Assembly: GCA_965203865.1 (NCBI GenBank)
Contig: OZ241916.1
Location: 744,001 to 808,000 of the forward strand
Direction of reading: 5' to 3'
Source of the DNA: G965200765 sp965203865
GTDB lineage: Bacteria; Pseudomonadota; Gammaproteobacteria; Arenicellales; JAJDZL01
DNA length: 64,000 bases
Shown: positions 42,840 to 51,805 of the stretch, one piece after another
Layout of the letters: each line of letters begins with the position of its first letter
Position numbering within the stretch: the stretch's first letter is position 1
The notes under the pieces: generated by a model
What the model was told of the DNA's origin: nothing
Databases searched by the model: none
The model's input: only the letters and a program-made list of their open reading frames with translations
Program-made: the position numbers and the translations under genes

Positions 42840-44288
42840 ATGAAACACAGTTTGGAAATTGCGCAAAACCTGATGCTTGACCCTGCTGAAATCGGTCAGC
42901 GAGAGTTGGAACGTCTGCTTGGCAGGCTTGTTGGAAATCGAATCGACTACGCCGATATATTTTTTGAGTACTCCAAAAACGAGAGCTGGAGACTGGAAGA
43001 TGGCGAGATCAAAGCTGGCGGTTTCAGTATTGACCAAGGTGTGGGGCTACGTGCGGTAAGCGGAGAAAAAACCGGCTTCGCCTTTTCAGATGAATTGACA
43101 TTTCCAGCACTTGCAGAGGCAGCCCAGTCCGCTCGCGGTATTGCTTACGGAAGCGGTGTCTCGCAAAAGTCTTTGCCGCACGGCAAAGTTGCCAAGGTGC
43201 CTTCAATGTACCAGTCCGAAGACCCGCTGGGTAGCCTAAGCGAATCCGACAAGATTGCACTATTGCAGAAAGTGGACAGCGAGGCTCGAAGACAGGATTC
43301 GCGTGTCAAGGATGTGATAGTGGAGTTGTCAGGCGAGCAGCGAATTGTATATGTTTTTCGCAATGACGGGCATATTGCGGCGGATGTGCAGCCACTGGTG
43401 CGGTTGAATGTGACTGTCATAGCAGAAGAAAATGGTCGTCGCGAGCAGGCCCGGTCCGGCGGCGGGGCCAGAACTACATACGACTTTCTTGTAGATGAAG
43501 ACAGGGCTCTGGAGTTTGCAAGAGAGGCGGTGCGACAGGCAATTGTGAGTCTGAACTCAGTTGAAACCCCTGCCGGAACAATGGTTGTTGTTCTGGGGCC
43601 GGGTTGGCCGGGCGTATTGCTTCATGAAGCAGTAGGGCATGGTCTGGAGGGCGACTTCAACCGCAAGGGTACATCGGTGTTTTCCGGGCGAATCGGAGAG
43701 CAGGTGGCTTCCGAGCTATGCACCATTGTTGACGATGGAACAATTCCGGACCGAAGGGGTTCGCTCAGCGTGGATGACGAAGGTACCCAAGCGCAGCGGA
43801 CTGTGCTAATTGAAAACGGTGTGTTGAAAGGCTACATGCAGGATGTTACAAATGCAAGGCTGATGGGGCACGCTCCGACGGGGAATGGCCGCAGAGAATC
43901 CTATGCTCACCTCCCGATGCCCAGAATGACGAATACCTATATGCTGCCTGGCGATTCAGAGCATGAGGAAATTATTTCATCTGTCGACAAGGGCTTGTAT
44001 GCTAGCCAATTTAGCGGGGGACAGGTAGACATTACTTCAGGAAAGTTTGTATTTTCAGCCAGCGAGGCCTACATGATAGAAAACGGGCGGTTAACCAAGC
44101 CGTTGAAAGGGGCGACATTGACTGGAATGGGTGCCGAGGTAATCGGAAAAATTACCATGGTTGGCAATAATCTTGAACTTGACTCGGGAGTAGGAGTTTG
44201 CGGGAAGGCAGGTCAGCTTGTTCCTGTTGGTGTCGGTCAACCGACTTTGAGAGTGGACGGGCTTACTGTCGGCGGCGAAGTTGTATAG
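42840..44288 (+). CDS. tldD: metalloprotease TldD
   Basis: A subunit of the TldD/TldE protease that processes modified peptides and CcdA in E. coli. The Zn-binding HEAVGH motif (HExxxH) is about residue 263, followed by GLEGDFNRKGTSVF. The C-terminus carries KPLKGATLTGMG...VGNN and GKAGQLVPVGVGQPTLRV, both family marks. ATG 42840 is preferred over the upstream TTG. TldE partner gene follows. Confidence 0.95.
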   Translation: MKHSLEIAQNLMLDPAEIGQRELERLLGRLVGNRIDYADIFFEYSKNESWRLEDGEIKAGGFSIDQGVGLRAVSGEKTGFAFSDELTFPALAEAAQSARGIAYGSGVSQKSLPHGKVAKVPSMYQSEDPLGSLSESDKIALLQKVDSEARRQDSRVKDVIVELSGEQRIVYVFRNDGHIAADVQPLVRLNVTVIAEENGRREQARSGGGARTTYDFLVDEDRALEFAREAVRQAIVSLNSVETPAGTMVVVLGPGWPGVLLHEAVGHGLEGDFNRKGTSVFSGRIGEQVASELCTIVDDGTIPDRRGSLSVDDEGTQAQRTVLIENGVLKGYMQDVTNARLMGHAPTGNGRRESYAHLPMPRMTNTYMLPGDSEHEEIISSVDKGLYASQFSGGQVDITSGKFVFSASEAYMIENGRLTKPLKGATLTGMGAEVIGKITMVGNNLELDSGVGVCGKAGQLVPVGVGQPTLRVDGLTVGGEVV

Positions 44289-44295
44289 TCCTGCT

Positions 44296-45651
44296 ATGAG
44301 CACAGCAGCAGTAGTACCAGTCGCCTCGCAAGACACAGTGGCGGAACTTCAAGATGTTGTGGCTGGAGCACTTGCTACAGCCCGCAAGCTTGGCGCAGAT
44401 GCCGCAATTGCCAAAGCATCCAGAACTTCAGGCTACGATGTCACAGTTCGAATGGGAGATGTTGAAACCATTGAGCATATCAATGGCAAAGATCTTTCAA
44501 TATCTGTCTATTTCGGAAAGAGCCTTGGCATGTCTTCAAGTTCGGACTTCGCAAATCAGGCGATTGAAGATACAGTTCGCGCAGCATGCTCGATTGCCAA
44601 GCATACATCCGACGACCCGTGCAATGGATTGGCGGACCCGGACAGGCTGGCTCGCGATTTTCCCGACTTGCAACTTTGCAATCCTTGGAACATTGCCCGC
44701 GACCAGGCGGTGGATTTGGCAATCCAATGCGAAAATACTGCACGAAATCTGGATACCAGAATAAGCAATTCGAATGGAGCAAGCGTTTCGACTACACTGA
44801 ATCATTCGGTTTTGGGCAGTAGCGATGATTTCATGGTGGCTCGAAAGACAACAGGGCATTCTATTGGTTGTTCTGTGATTGCCGAGTCTGAATCAGGAAT
44901 GCAAAGTGACTACTGGGCTACGTCGGCTCGTGCCCCCGCAGATTTGGACAGCCCGGAACTGGTTGGAAAGATAGTAGCGGAGCGGGTAGTTCGAAAATTG
45001 AACCCGCGTCGCTTGAAGAGTTGCGAGGTTCCTGTACTGTTTGAGTCGCGTATTGCGGGTAGCTTGCTGGGGCATTTTATTAGTGCAATTCATGGAGCTA
45101 GCCTGTATCGAAATGCTTCCTTCCTGCTGGACAGAGTCGGCACGAAAGTGTTTTCGGAGGGTATTCGTATTCATGAGCAGCCGCATCTTCAAAAAGGGGC
45201 TTCAAGTGCTTCCTGCGACAACGAAGGAGTTGCAACAAATCCTCGCGATATTGTTGAAAATGGAATATTGAAAGGCTATGTTCTGGATTCCTATTCAGCC
45301 AGAAGACTGAATTTGGAAACAACGGGAAACGCGGGCGGAGTATTCAACCTTACAATCGATACGGGTGCGCGAAATTTTGAGGAGATGCTCAAGCTCTTGC
45401 ATCGGGGGGTGCTGGTTACAGATATCATGGGACACGGAGTGAATATTGTAACCGGGGATTATTCTCGGGGTATAAGCGGCTTCTGGGTCGAGAATGGAGA
45501 GATTCAGTTTCCGGTAGAAGAATTGACGGTTGCCGGAAATTTGCAAGAGATATATCAATCGATCGTTGAAGTTGGCAACGATGTTGATTGGCGAAGAAGA
45601 ACTCGAACCGGTTCCATACTTGTTGAAAAGATGGCAATCGGGGGAGAGTAA
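44296..45651 (+). CDS. pmbA: TldE/PmbA, partner of TldD
   Basis: The TldD-like partner without the HExxxH zinc motif, 451 residues. Family marks are NGKDLSISVYFGKSLGMSSS, PVLFESRIAGSLLGHF and the C-terminal LTVAGNLQEIYQSIVEVGND. The start at ATG 44296 sits six bases after the tldD stop. Adjacent tldD/pmbA is found in a subset of gammaproteobacteria; E. coli has them apart. A perfect hairpin follows. Confidence 0.95.
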   Translation: MSTAAVVPVASQDTVAELQDVVAGALATARKLGADAAIAKASRTSGYDVTVRMGDVETIEHINGKDLSISVYFGKSLGMSSSSDFANQAIEDTVRAACSIAKHTSDDPCNGLADPDRLARDFPDLQLCNPWNIARDQAVDLAIQCENTARNLDTRISNSNGASVSTTLNHSVLGSSDDFMVARKTTGHSIGCSVIAESESGMQSDYWATSARAPADLDSPELVGKIVAERVVRKLNPRRLKSCEVPVLFESRIAGSLLGHFISAIHGASLYRNASFLLDRVGTKVFSEGIRIHEQPHLQKGASSASCDNEGVATNPRDIVENGILKGYVLDSYSARRLNLETTGNAGGVFNLTIDTGARNFEEMLKLLHRGVLVTDIMGHGVNIVTGDYSRGISGFWVENGEIQFPVEELTVAGNLQEIYQSIVEVGNDVDWRRRTRTGSILVEKMAIGGE

Positions 45652-46242
45652 GTGGTCGGCTCTGAAAACCCCTGTTTGAGCTCTGTTTGAAATGTACAAC
45701 CATTTGATTTTATTAAAGAATAAAATCAAATGAATGCAAAAAAACAAGCCTGAAATTGCCAGAAACTGTATAATCATTGCTTGGTTTCTTGCAATATCAG
45801 GTATGGCTGAATAGAATCCAAGATGGAGAGTTCGTACAACAATTTGATATTCTTGCTTCATAATAGTATAGTGAGTAGGAAAACATTGTTTAGACTATAT
45901 CCAGTTTTAGATCAAGTCTATGCAAACTAATTTGAAAACTATTGAAGTGTTGTCGAAAATACGACCTGTTTCAATGAAATATGAAGCAGTTTGGTTGGAA
46001 AGTTCTGTTCTTGAACAAATATCGTCAACAGAATGCCTAGGTCGCACCGGGATGCCAAATAGAATCATTGGGAAGCCTGTGAATTTCGACAAAGAACATC
46101 ATACCTTGGCCGATTGAACAGACACCTTAATTCAAGTACCTGACCTACGTGGTCAAGCGAATGAGCGAAACTTCTGACACGTGCTTCCTGTGTGAATTTG
46201 CAGGTAATTCAAGATGTCTCGATAAGGAGGGAATTTACTGAC
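45652..46242 (+). other. 591-base intergenic region
   Basis: AT-rich. It holds the terminator-like hairpin at 45701-45732 just after pmbA, then no supported gene. Two overlapping short frames near 45907-46117 lack a ribosome-binding site or recognisable motifs. AAGGAGGG at about 46224-46231 belongs to the next gene. Confidence 0.4.
45701..45732. terminator. perfect 14-bp hairpin after pmbA
   Basis: CATTTGATTTTATT (45701-45714) and AATAAAATCAAATG (45719-45732) are exact reverse complements around a four-base loop AAAG. The position, 50 bases after the pmbA stop, fits a terminator. The stem is AT-rich, and the arm itself supplies T-rich and A-rich stretches for both strands, so it could work bidirectionally. 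Confidence 0.55.
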
Positions 46243-46749
46243 ATGACAACCCAAACCATCAGAAACGAAGTATGGCAAAACTATTTGGATGCATCTCGTC
46301 TTGCACGCTATTACAGTGCACTCGCAGACCGGTATAAATCCATTTACAAATTCTCCAGGTTGTTTTTAATTCTTCCGCTCCTGACCAGTGTGACATTATT
46401 CTTTGATTTGTTGCCAGAGTTTGTGGTCTTGATTCTGGGACTGGTGATTGCGCTAGTCGTTATTTCAGATTTGATTTTCGATTTCGCAAAAAGAGCAAGT
46501 GTACTGATTCTGGTTAGTCAAGAATGCGGCAGGTTGGAGAATGAATATAGAGATTTATGGCTGGCAGTGGAAAGTGGTGATTTGAGTAATAAAGAGGTTC
46601 GAGAAAAAATCAACCAAATTGAAATAAAGGTGATTGACATAACCAACAGACCTGGCGATTTAGAAATAAAAGTTGACCATAAACTGAATGAAAAATGCAC
46701 AATCAAAGCTTACAAAGTTATGGAAGACAGGTATGAACACTCCACATAA
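46243..46749 (+). CDS. SLATT-like two-helix membrane protein, first gene of a pair
   Basis: 168 residues. Helical N-terminus (NYLDASRLARYYSALADRY), two closely spaced membrane segments (about 40-80: FLILPLLTSVTLFFDLLPEF, VVLILGLVIALVVISDLIF) and a cytoplasmic helical C-terminus. This is the layout of SLATT-type proteins, which are frequent in bacterial conflict systems. The start ATG is chosen at 46243 with AAGGAGGG upstream; an earlier frame start is unlikely. It overlaps a small proline-rich gene by 17 bases, suggesting a functional pair. No catalytic motif. Membership of SLATT is an inference from layout only. Confidence 0.55.
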   Translation: MTTQTIRNEVWQNYLDASRLARYYSALADRYKSIYKFSRLFLILPLLTSVTLFFDLLPEFVVLILGLVIALVVISDLIFDFAKRASVLILVSQECGRLENEYRDLWLAVESGDLSNKEVREKINQIEIKVIDITNRPGDLEIKVDHKLNEKCTIKAYKVMEDRYEHST

Positions 46750-46882
46750 AGGCAAAAAAGGCACTATTACTGAACAGAGCTCGTCGCCAAAACGACCAAG
46801 CGGAGTCAAGCCGCCTCCGCCTCCACCACCAGCAAAATCAAAAAGTTCTCCAAAAAGAGCTAACCCTCCCTCCGATAATTAG
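46733..46882 (+). CDS. small basic proline-rich protein paired with the upstream membrane protein
   Basis: 49 residues: Lys/Ser-rich start (MNTPHKGKKG), a run of seven prolines (KPPPPPPPAKS) and a basic tail. It overlaps the preceding gene by 17 bases in another frame. Low-complexity sequence makes family assignment impossible. The overlap and consistent direction make it a plausible expressed partner. Confidence 0.5.
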   Translation: MNTPHKGKKGTITEQSSSPKRPSGVKPPPPPPPAKSKSSPKRANPPSDN

Positions 46883-47165
46883 GTTGATTTCAATTTTCAG
46901 GAGGGCAAGTAATGAATTTTACGGAATGGTTTTGCACTGAGTTGAGCATACTTCAAGTAATCAGAACGTGGTAAATTGCAGTCTAAAGTAGATGGCTCGG
47001 CAATTTGCCTCCCTGTAATCTTCTTGACTTTGACAACCCATAGTGACAATAAGCATTTGGTTTGGAAATTCTACCAGAACAGTTTTTCAAGAAAGACTAA
47101 GTAAAAACGCAATCTTCGCTGAATTTATTCAATTTACAGTTGTACTTAAAAATTCTTTTGTAGTC

Positions 47166-47483
47166 ATGCCAATATATGAATACATGTGCAATTCGTGCGG
47201 GCACGAACTTGAAATTTTACAGGGGATGAATGAAAAGCCGGCAAAAGACTGTCCGGCGTGCAGCAAGAGCACCTTGCGCAGAAAGATTTCTGCCGCCGCC
47301 TTTCATTTGAAAGGTACCGGATGGTATGCTACTGATTTCAAAGACAAGGACAAGGCTAAATCTGCAAAGAAAGAAAAGAATGACGAAAAGTCTGACAGTG
47401 CTGACAAGAAAAAAGACACTTCGGACTCCGGCTCTGACAAGAAAAAAGAGAAAACAGAATCTACCGCCAAGAAAGAACCATGA
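47166..47483 (+). CDS. FmdB-family zinc-ribbon protein
   Basis: A 105-residue protein whose first 60 residues form a zinc ribbon (MPIYEYMCNSCGHELE ... DCPACSKSTLRRKIS, two C-x2-C pairs), followed by FHLKGTGWYATD. The tail is Lys/Glu/Ser-rich. The gene typically precedes aspS in gammaproteobacteria; function is not settled. ATG 47166 begins the family sequence; the longer frame upstream is not used. It overlaps aspS by four bases. Confidence 0.9.
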   Translation: MPIYEYMCNSCGHELEILQGMNEKPAKDCPACSKSTLRRKISAAAFHLKGTGWYATDFKDKDKAKSAKKEKNDEKSDSADKKKDTSDSGSDKKKEKTESTAKKEP

Positions 47484-49357
47484 TTCAGGATGATACCGAA
47501 ACCAGTGACTTGAAAGACGGATTGGCGATTTCAGAAAGCCTGTCCGGCAGCATGCGTTCACATCAATGCGGCGTACTGCGCGAATCAAACGTTGGTGAAG
47601 TTGTAAAAATTTGCGGCTGGGTCAACAGTCGTCGCGACCACGGCGGGGTGATATTTATCGACTTGCGCGATGCTGGCGGAATTGTGCAGGTAGTGTCGAA
47701 TCCTGAACAGCAAGCTGTGTTTTCTGTTGCCGAATCTGTACGTAGTGAAGATGTGCTGCTAGTTGAGGGAGAGGTGAGCATTCGCCCTGAAGAAACAGAG
47801 AATGTCGAACTTGATACTGGATATATTGAAGTTGTAGCGAAATCGATTCAGGTGCTGAATAAAGCCGAGTTCTTGCCGTTCCAGGTTAACGAGCGTGATA
47901 TCGGAGAGAACCTGAGACTTAAATATCGCTATGTGGATCTTCGCAGTACTCGCATGCAGCAAAACATTTACCTGCGGGCCAGCCTGAATCGTGGCATCCG
48001 TTCGTTTCTGGACCAAAACGGATTCACAGAAATTGAAACGCCGATGCTTACAAGGTCTACGCCGGAAGGAGCGCGAGACTATGTTGTTCCGAGCAGGGTT
48101 CACACCGGCTCGTTCTTCGCGTTGCCGCAATCGCCCCAAATGTTCAAGCAGATGCTGGTTATGGGGGGATTTGAACGCTACTATCAAATTGCACGCTGCT
48201 TCAGGGATGAAGATTTACGCGCCGACCGCCAGCCAGAATTTACTCAGCTGGACATGGAAATGGCATTTGTAAACGAACAAGATGTAATCCAGATTGCTGA
48301 AAAACTGTTTGCAAGCGTAATGAAATCAGTCGCGGGCATTCAACTGGCTGAAACTTTTGAGCGAATTGCCTATCAGGAGGCAATGAATCGGTTTGGCACA
48401 GATCGACCGGACATGAGAAATCCTCTGGAAATTATCGAATTGACGGATGCGATGACCGAGGAGCAGTTTCAGGTTTTTCAGCGACCTGCAAACACATCAG
48501 GGGGACGCGTTGCGGCAATCAACGTGCCGGCTGGCGGCAGTTTGATTCCCCGTCAAAAAATTGATGCGTATACCGAATTTGTCGCGAATTTTGGAGCCAA
48601 GGGGCTAGCCTACATCAAAGTCAATGATATGGAACAAGGTCGCGAGGGGTTGCAATCCCCGATTCTGAAGTTTTTGTCGGATGCGGCAATTGAGACAATT
48701 CTGGAACGTTGTCAAAGCAAGCCAGGCGACCTGGTATTTTTTGGTGCCGACAAGGCGAGCATAGTAAATGCCTCGCTAGGCGCACTTCGGGTGCAACTAG
48801 GCAAAGATCTGGATTTGGTTGCCGAGGGGTTTTATCCAGTTTGGGTTGTCGATTTTCCTCTGGTTGAATACGACGAGACCGAAAAGCGATGGCAGGCGTT
48901 GCATCATCCGTTCACTGCTCCCCGTCCAGAACATGAAGAATTGCTCGGTTCAGACCCCGGTCAGGTATTGTCAAGGGCGTATGACTTGGTAATCAACGGA
49001 GTTGAATTGGGCGGCGGGTCCATCCGAAATCACAAATTTGGCATACAGAGCAAGGTTTTTGACATGCTTGGACTGAGCAAGTCCGAAACCGAAGAAAAAT
49101 TCGGCTTTTTATTGCAGGCGCTGAAAAGCGGTGCCCCGCCGCATGGAGGAATAGCATTTGGACTGGACAGGATTGCTGCAATGCTTTGCGGGGAGGAGTC
49201 GATTCGGGACGTGATTGTTTTCCCCAAGACTCAACGCGCCTATTGTCCTTTGACAGAAGCTCCCAATGAGGTTGACGCGCGCCAGTTGGATGAGCTCGAG
49301 CTTCGAATCAAGTCAACTGCTGCTTCAAAGTCTGAAACCGGACCAAGCTCTGCTTGA
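47480..49357 (+). CDS. aspS: aspartyl-tRNA synthetase
   Basis: Class II synthetase charging tRNA-Asp. The N-terminal OB fold has VGEVVKICGWVNSRRDHG; motif 2 is around YYQIARCFRDEDLRADRQPEF; motif 3 is HGGIAFGLDRIAAM. 625 residues including ~24 extra residues before the usual MRSHQCG start. The ATG at 47480 (overlap with fmdB) and the ATG at 47552 are both possible starts. Downstream nudB overlaps its stop by a TTGA. Confidence 0.95.
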   Translation: MIQDDTETSDLKDGLAISESLSGSMRSHQCGVLRESNVGEVVKICGWVNSRRDHGGVIFIDLRDAGGIVQVVSNPEQQAVFSVAESVRSEDVLLVEGEVSIRPEETENVELDTGYIEVVAKSIQVLNKAEFLPFQVNERDIGENLRLKYRYVDLRSTRMQQNIYLRASLNRGIRSFLDQNGFTEIETPMLTRSTPEGARDYVVPSRVHTGSFFALPQSPQMFKQMLVMGGFERYYQIARCFRDEDLRADRQPEFTQLDMEMAFVNEQDVIQIAEKLFASVMKSVAGIQLAETFERIAYQEAMNRFGTDRPDMRNPLEIIELTDAMTEEQFQVFQRPANTSGGRVAAINVPAGGSLIPRQKIDAYTEFVANFGAKGLAYIKVNDMEQGREGLQSPILKFLSDAAIETILERCQSKPGDLVFFGADKASIVNASLGALRVQLGKDLDLVAEGFYPVWVVDFPLVEYDETEKRWQALHHPFTAPRPEHEELLGSDPGQVLSRAYDLVINGVELGGGSIRNHKFGIQSKVFDMLGLSKSETEEKFGFLLQALKSGAPPHGGIAFGLDRIAAMLCGEESIRDVIVFPKTQRAYCPLTEAPNEVDARQLDELELRIKSTAASKSETGPSSA

Positions 49358-49863
49358 CCGCTTCTCTCATGAAATCCGGTGCAACCGGGAATTTTCAGTT
49401 CAAACGCCCGGAATCCATTCTACTTGTAGTCTATACTGCCGCCGGCCAGACTCTTTTGCTGAACAGAATTCCGCCTCGCAGTTTCTGGCAGTCGGTTACC
49501 GGAAGTCTTTCATGGCCGGACGAGTCCCCTCTGCAGGCGGCAGTGCGAGAACTGAAGGAGGAGACCGGAATCAGTTCGGATACTGCCAAACTGGAAGACT
49601 GGAAAAAAACATATACATATTCAATACTTGCCGAGTTCTTGTACAAGTATGAAGCAGGCGTAACACAGAACCTTGAACACATGTTTTCGATTGAAGTGCC
49701 AAAGGTTGAACCAATTGAAATTCTGAGAACTGAACACGTGGATTATTGCTGGACAGAGTTTGATAAAGCGATAGATATGGTCTGGTCATGGTCGAATCGC
49801 GAAGCGTTGCAGCTGGTAAAATCAAGAATAAAGCAACAGGAAGATCAGCACGAAAAGTTTTGA
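49354..49863 (+). CDS. nudB: dihydroneopterin triphosphate pyrophosphatase (Nudix)
   Basis: Removes pyrophosphate from dihydroneopterin triphosphate in folate synthesis. The Nudix box is GSLSWPDESPLQAAVRELKEETG, matching G-x5-E-x7-REU-x-EE-x-G. The FWQSVTGSL block before the box is typical of NudB. 169 residues with an 11-residue longer start; TTG 49354 overlaps the aspS TGA, ATG 49369 is an alternative. The position between aspS and yebC supports the name. Confidence 0.87.
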   Translation: MTASLMKSGATGNFQFKRPESILLVVYTAAGQTLLLNRIPPRSFWQSVTGSLSWPDESPLQAAVRELKEETGISSDTAKLEDWKKTYTYSILAEFLYKYEAGVTQNLEHMFSIEVPKVEPIEILRTEHVDYCWTEFDKAIDMVWSWSNREALQLVKSRIKQQEDQHEKF

Positions 49864-49938
49864 CTGAAAATTACGAGGGGAGAATGATGGTAAAATAGAG
49901 GGGTTACTAATCCGCAGTTCATTTCATTCACAACGATT

Positions 49939-50673
49939 ATGGCAGGCCATAGTAAGTGGGCGAACATCAAGTTTCGAAAGGCCGCTCAAGATAAACGCCG
50001 CGGAAAGCTTTTTTCGAAGCTGATTCGCGAAATTACAGTTGCTGCAAAGGCTGGCGGCGCTGATATTGATGCAAATTCCAGATTGCGTACAGCAATTGAC
50101 AAGGCACTTTCGGCGAACATGTCCCGAGATGTTATTGACCGAGCGGTAAGCCGCGGCTCGGGAGAGACTGGTGGAGATGGATATCAGGAGATCTGCTATG
50201 AAGGCTATGGTCCGGGCGGTGTGGCAGTGCTGGTCGAATGCGCAACAGACAACCGCAACCGTACAGTTAGCGAAATCAGGCATGCATTCTCCAAATTCGG
50301 AGGAAATCTGGGTACCGAAGGGTCGGTATCCTATCTGTTTAATCGTGTAGGAACAATACGATTTTCACCGAACAGCGATCAAAATGGAATCATGGATGTT
50401 GTGATCGCAGCCGGTGCCGACGATATAGATGAACTTGAAGATGGTTCGTTTAATGTAACTACGCCTGCCGAAAAGTTTCACCAGGTTCTGACGGCAGTTC
50501 AGGAAGCAGATTTGGAGTATGAAGATGCGCAGATTGAACATCAGCCGCTGTCCGATCTGGAAGTGGATGAAAATAAAGTTGAGAGTGTTGTGAAGTTGCT
50601 GATTGCTTTGGACGAAGTTGATGATGTCCAAGATGTTTATACGAATGCCAGCTTGCCGGAGGATGCATTATGA
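49939..50673 (+). CDS. yebC: YebC/PmpR-family translational or transcriptional regulator
   Basis: Starts with the invariant MAGHSKWANIKFRKAAQDKRRG, then GGADIDANSRLRTAIDKALSANM and YEGYGPGGVAVLVE. 244 residues, typical. Recently linked to relief of ribosome stalling at proline stretches in some bacteria, earlier annotated as transcriptional regulator. Overlaps ruvC by four bases. Confidence 0.95.
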   Translation: MAGHSKWANIKFRKAAQDKRRGKLFSKLIREITVAAKAGGADIDANSRLRTAIDKALSANMSRDVIDRAVSRGSGETGGDGYQEICYEGYGPGGVAVLVECATDNRNRTVSEIRHAFSKFGGNLGTEGSVSYLFNRVGTIRFSPNSDQNGIMDVVIAAGADDIDELEDGSFNVTTPAEKFHQVLTAVQEADLEYEDAQIEHQPLSDLEVDENKVESVVKLLIALDEVDDVQDVYTNASLPEDAL

Positions 50674-51200
50674 GAATTTTGGGAATTGACCCTGGTTCCA
50701 GGGTTACAGGTTATGGCGTAATCAAGTGTTCGCTGAATCGAATCGCCTATGTTGACGGTGGGACGATACGAACTGAGGGAGGCGATTTGGGCAAGCGACT
50801 GCACAAAATATTCGAAGAATTGGACCTTGTTATCAAGAAGCTCAAGCCTGAAGTGGCAGCAGTTGAAAGAGTGTTTGTCTCAATGAATGTTCGATCTGCC
50901 TTGTTGCTTGGACACGCTCGGGGGAGCGCGATTTGCGCTTGCACCGCAAACAAGGTTGAGTTGCGCGAATACTCTGCACGGGAAGTGAAGAAATGCATTA
51001 CTGGAAGCGGTGCAGCTGACAAGACGCAGGTACAGTATATGGTGCAAAGCTTGCTAGCCTTGCAATCTGTTCCGCAAGCAGATGAAGCAGATGCATTGGC
51101 GTGTGCAATTACTCACTATCAGCACATGCCGATTCTGAGGCTGACAGAAGGAGTGCAACGTCAAGAAATTCCAGTCGGCCCGTTGGTCAAGCCCGCTTGA
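50670..51200 (+). CDS. ruvC: Holliday junction resolvase RuvC
   Basis: Cuts Holliday junctions. Catalytic acids sit in GIDPGSR (Asp near residue 6), AAVERVF (Glu) and ADALACAITH (Asp pair). 176 residues, usual. It precedes ruvA by two bases. Tail residues are family-like. Confidence 0.96.
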   Translation: MRILGIDPGSRVTGYGVIKCSLNRIAYVDGGTIRTEGGDLGKRLHKIFEELDLVIKKLKPEVAAVERVFVSMNVRSALLLGHARGSAICACTANKVELREYSAREVKKCITGSGAADKTQVQYMVQSLLALQSVPQADEADALACAITHYQHMPILRLTEGVQRQEIPVGPLVKPA

Positions 51201-51202
51201 AC

Positions 51203-51805
51203 ATGATCGGTTTTTTGTCGGGAGTGATTCGGGAAAAGGAGCCTCCCAGTATCTTGCTGGACGTAAACGGGGTAGGCTATGAAGTGCTTGTACCGCTTCG
51301 GCTATTTCCGGAAATGCCTGCAATTGGCGAGCGAGCTGAGTTCTATACGCATTTGCATGTGCGGGAAGATGTGCTTTCCGTGTACGGATTCGAAAGCACA
51401 TTCGAGCGCGACTTGTTTCGAGCTTTGCTAACGGTCAATCGTGTTGGCACAAGAACGGCTTTGTCGATGCTGTCCGAATTGAGTGCGCAGGAATTAGTGA
51501 ATGGAATAACTGTGAACAACTATAAAATTCTTGAAAATGTTCCGGGAATTGGTGCCAAGACTGCCAAGAGGTTGTCCATGGAAATGCGCGACAAGGTTGT
51601 GCAGTTTGCTGTGGACCGCACTGATGGTACTGAACCCGCGAGCGGTGGCCAAAGCGCGGTGAGAGATGCAGTTGAAGCACTTGTCTCTCTGGGCTACACC
51701 CGGAAGGAATCGAATGATGCAGTTTCATCCGTTGGCAGCGAAGTTGAATCTCTGGATCAAATTATTCGGCTTGCTCTGCAAACACTGGGGTCGAGGGGCG
51801 CATGA
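51203..51805 (+). CDS. ruvA: Holliday junction branch-migration protein RuvA
   Basis: Tetrameric junction binder. Starts MIGFLSGVIREKEPPSILLDVNGVGYEV, has the helix-hairpin-helix block NVPGIGAKTAKRL, and the C-terminal VEALVSLGYTRKES domain III. 200 residues from ATG 51203; the frame upstream overlaps ruvC and is not used. Four-base overlap with ruvB. Confidence 0.96.
   Translation: MIGFLSGVIREKEPPSILLDVNGVGYEVLVPLRLFPEMPAIGERAEFYTHLHVREDVLSVYGFESTFERDLFRALLTVNRVGTRTALSMLSELSAQELVNGITVNNYKILENVPGIGAKTAKRLSMEMRDKVVQFAVDRTDGTEPASGGQSAVRDAVEALVSLGYTRKESNDAVSSVGSEVESLDQIIRLALQTLGSRGA

Noticed and set aside
45907..46117. Overlapping 61- and 65-codon frames on both strands after pmbA
   Set aside because: No ribosome-binding site, no recognisable motif, AT-rich surroundings; likely chance frames.
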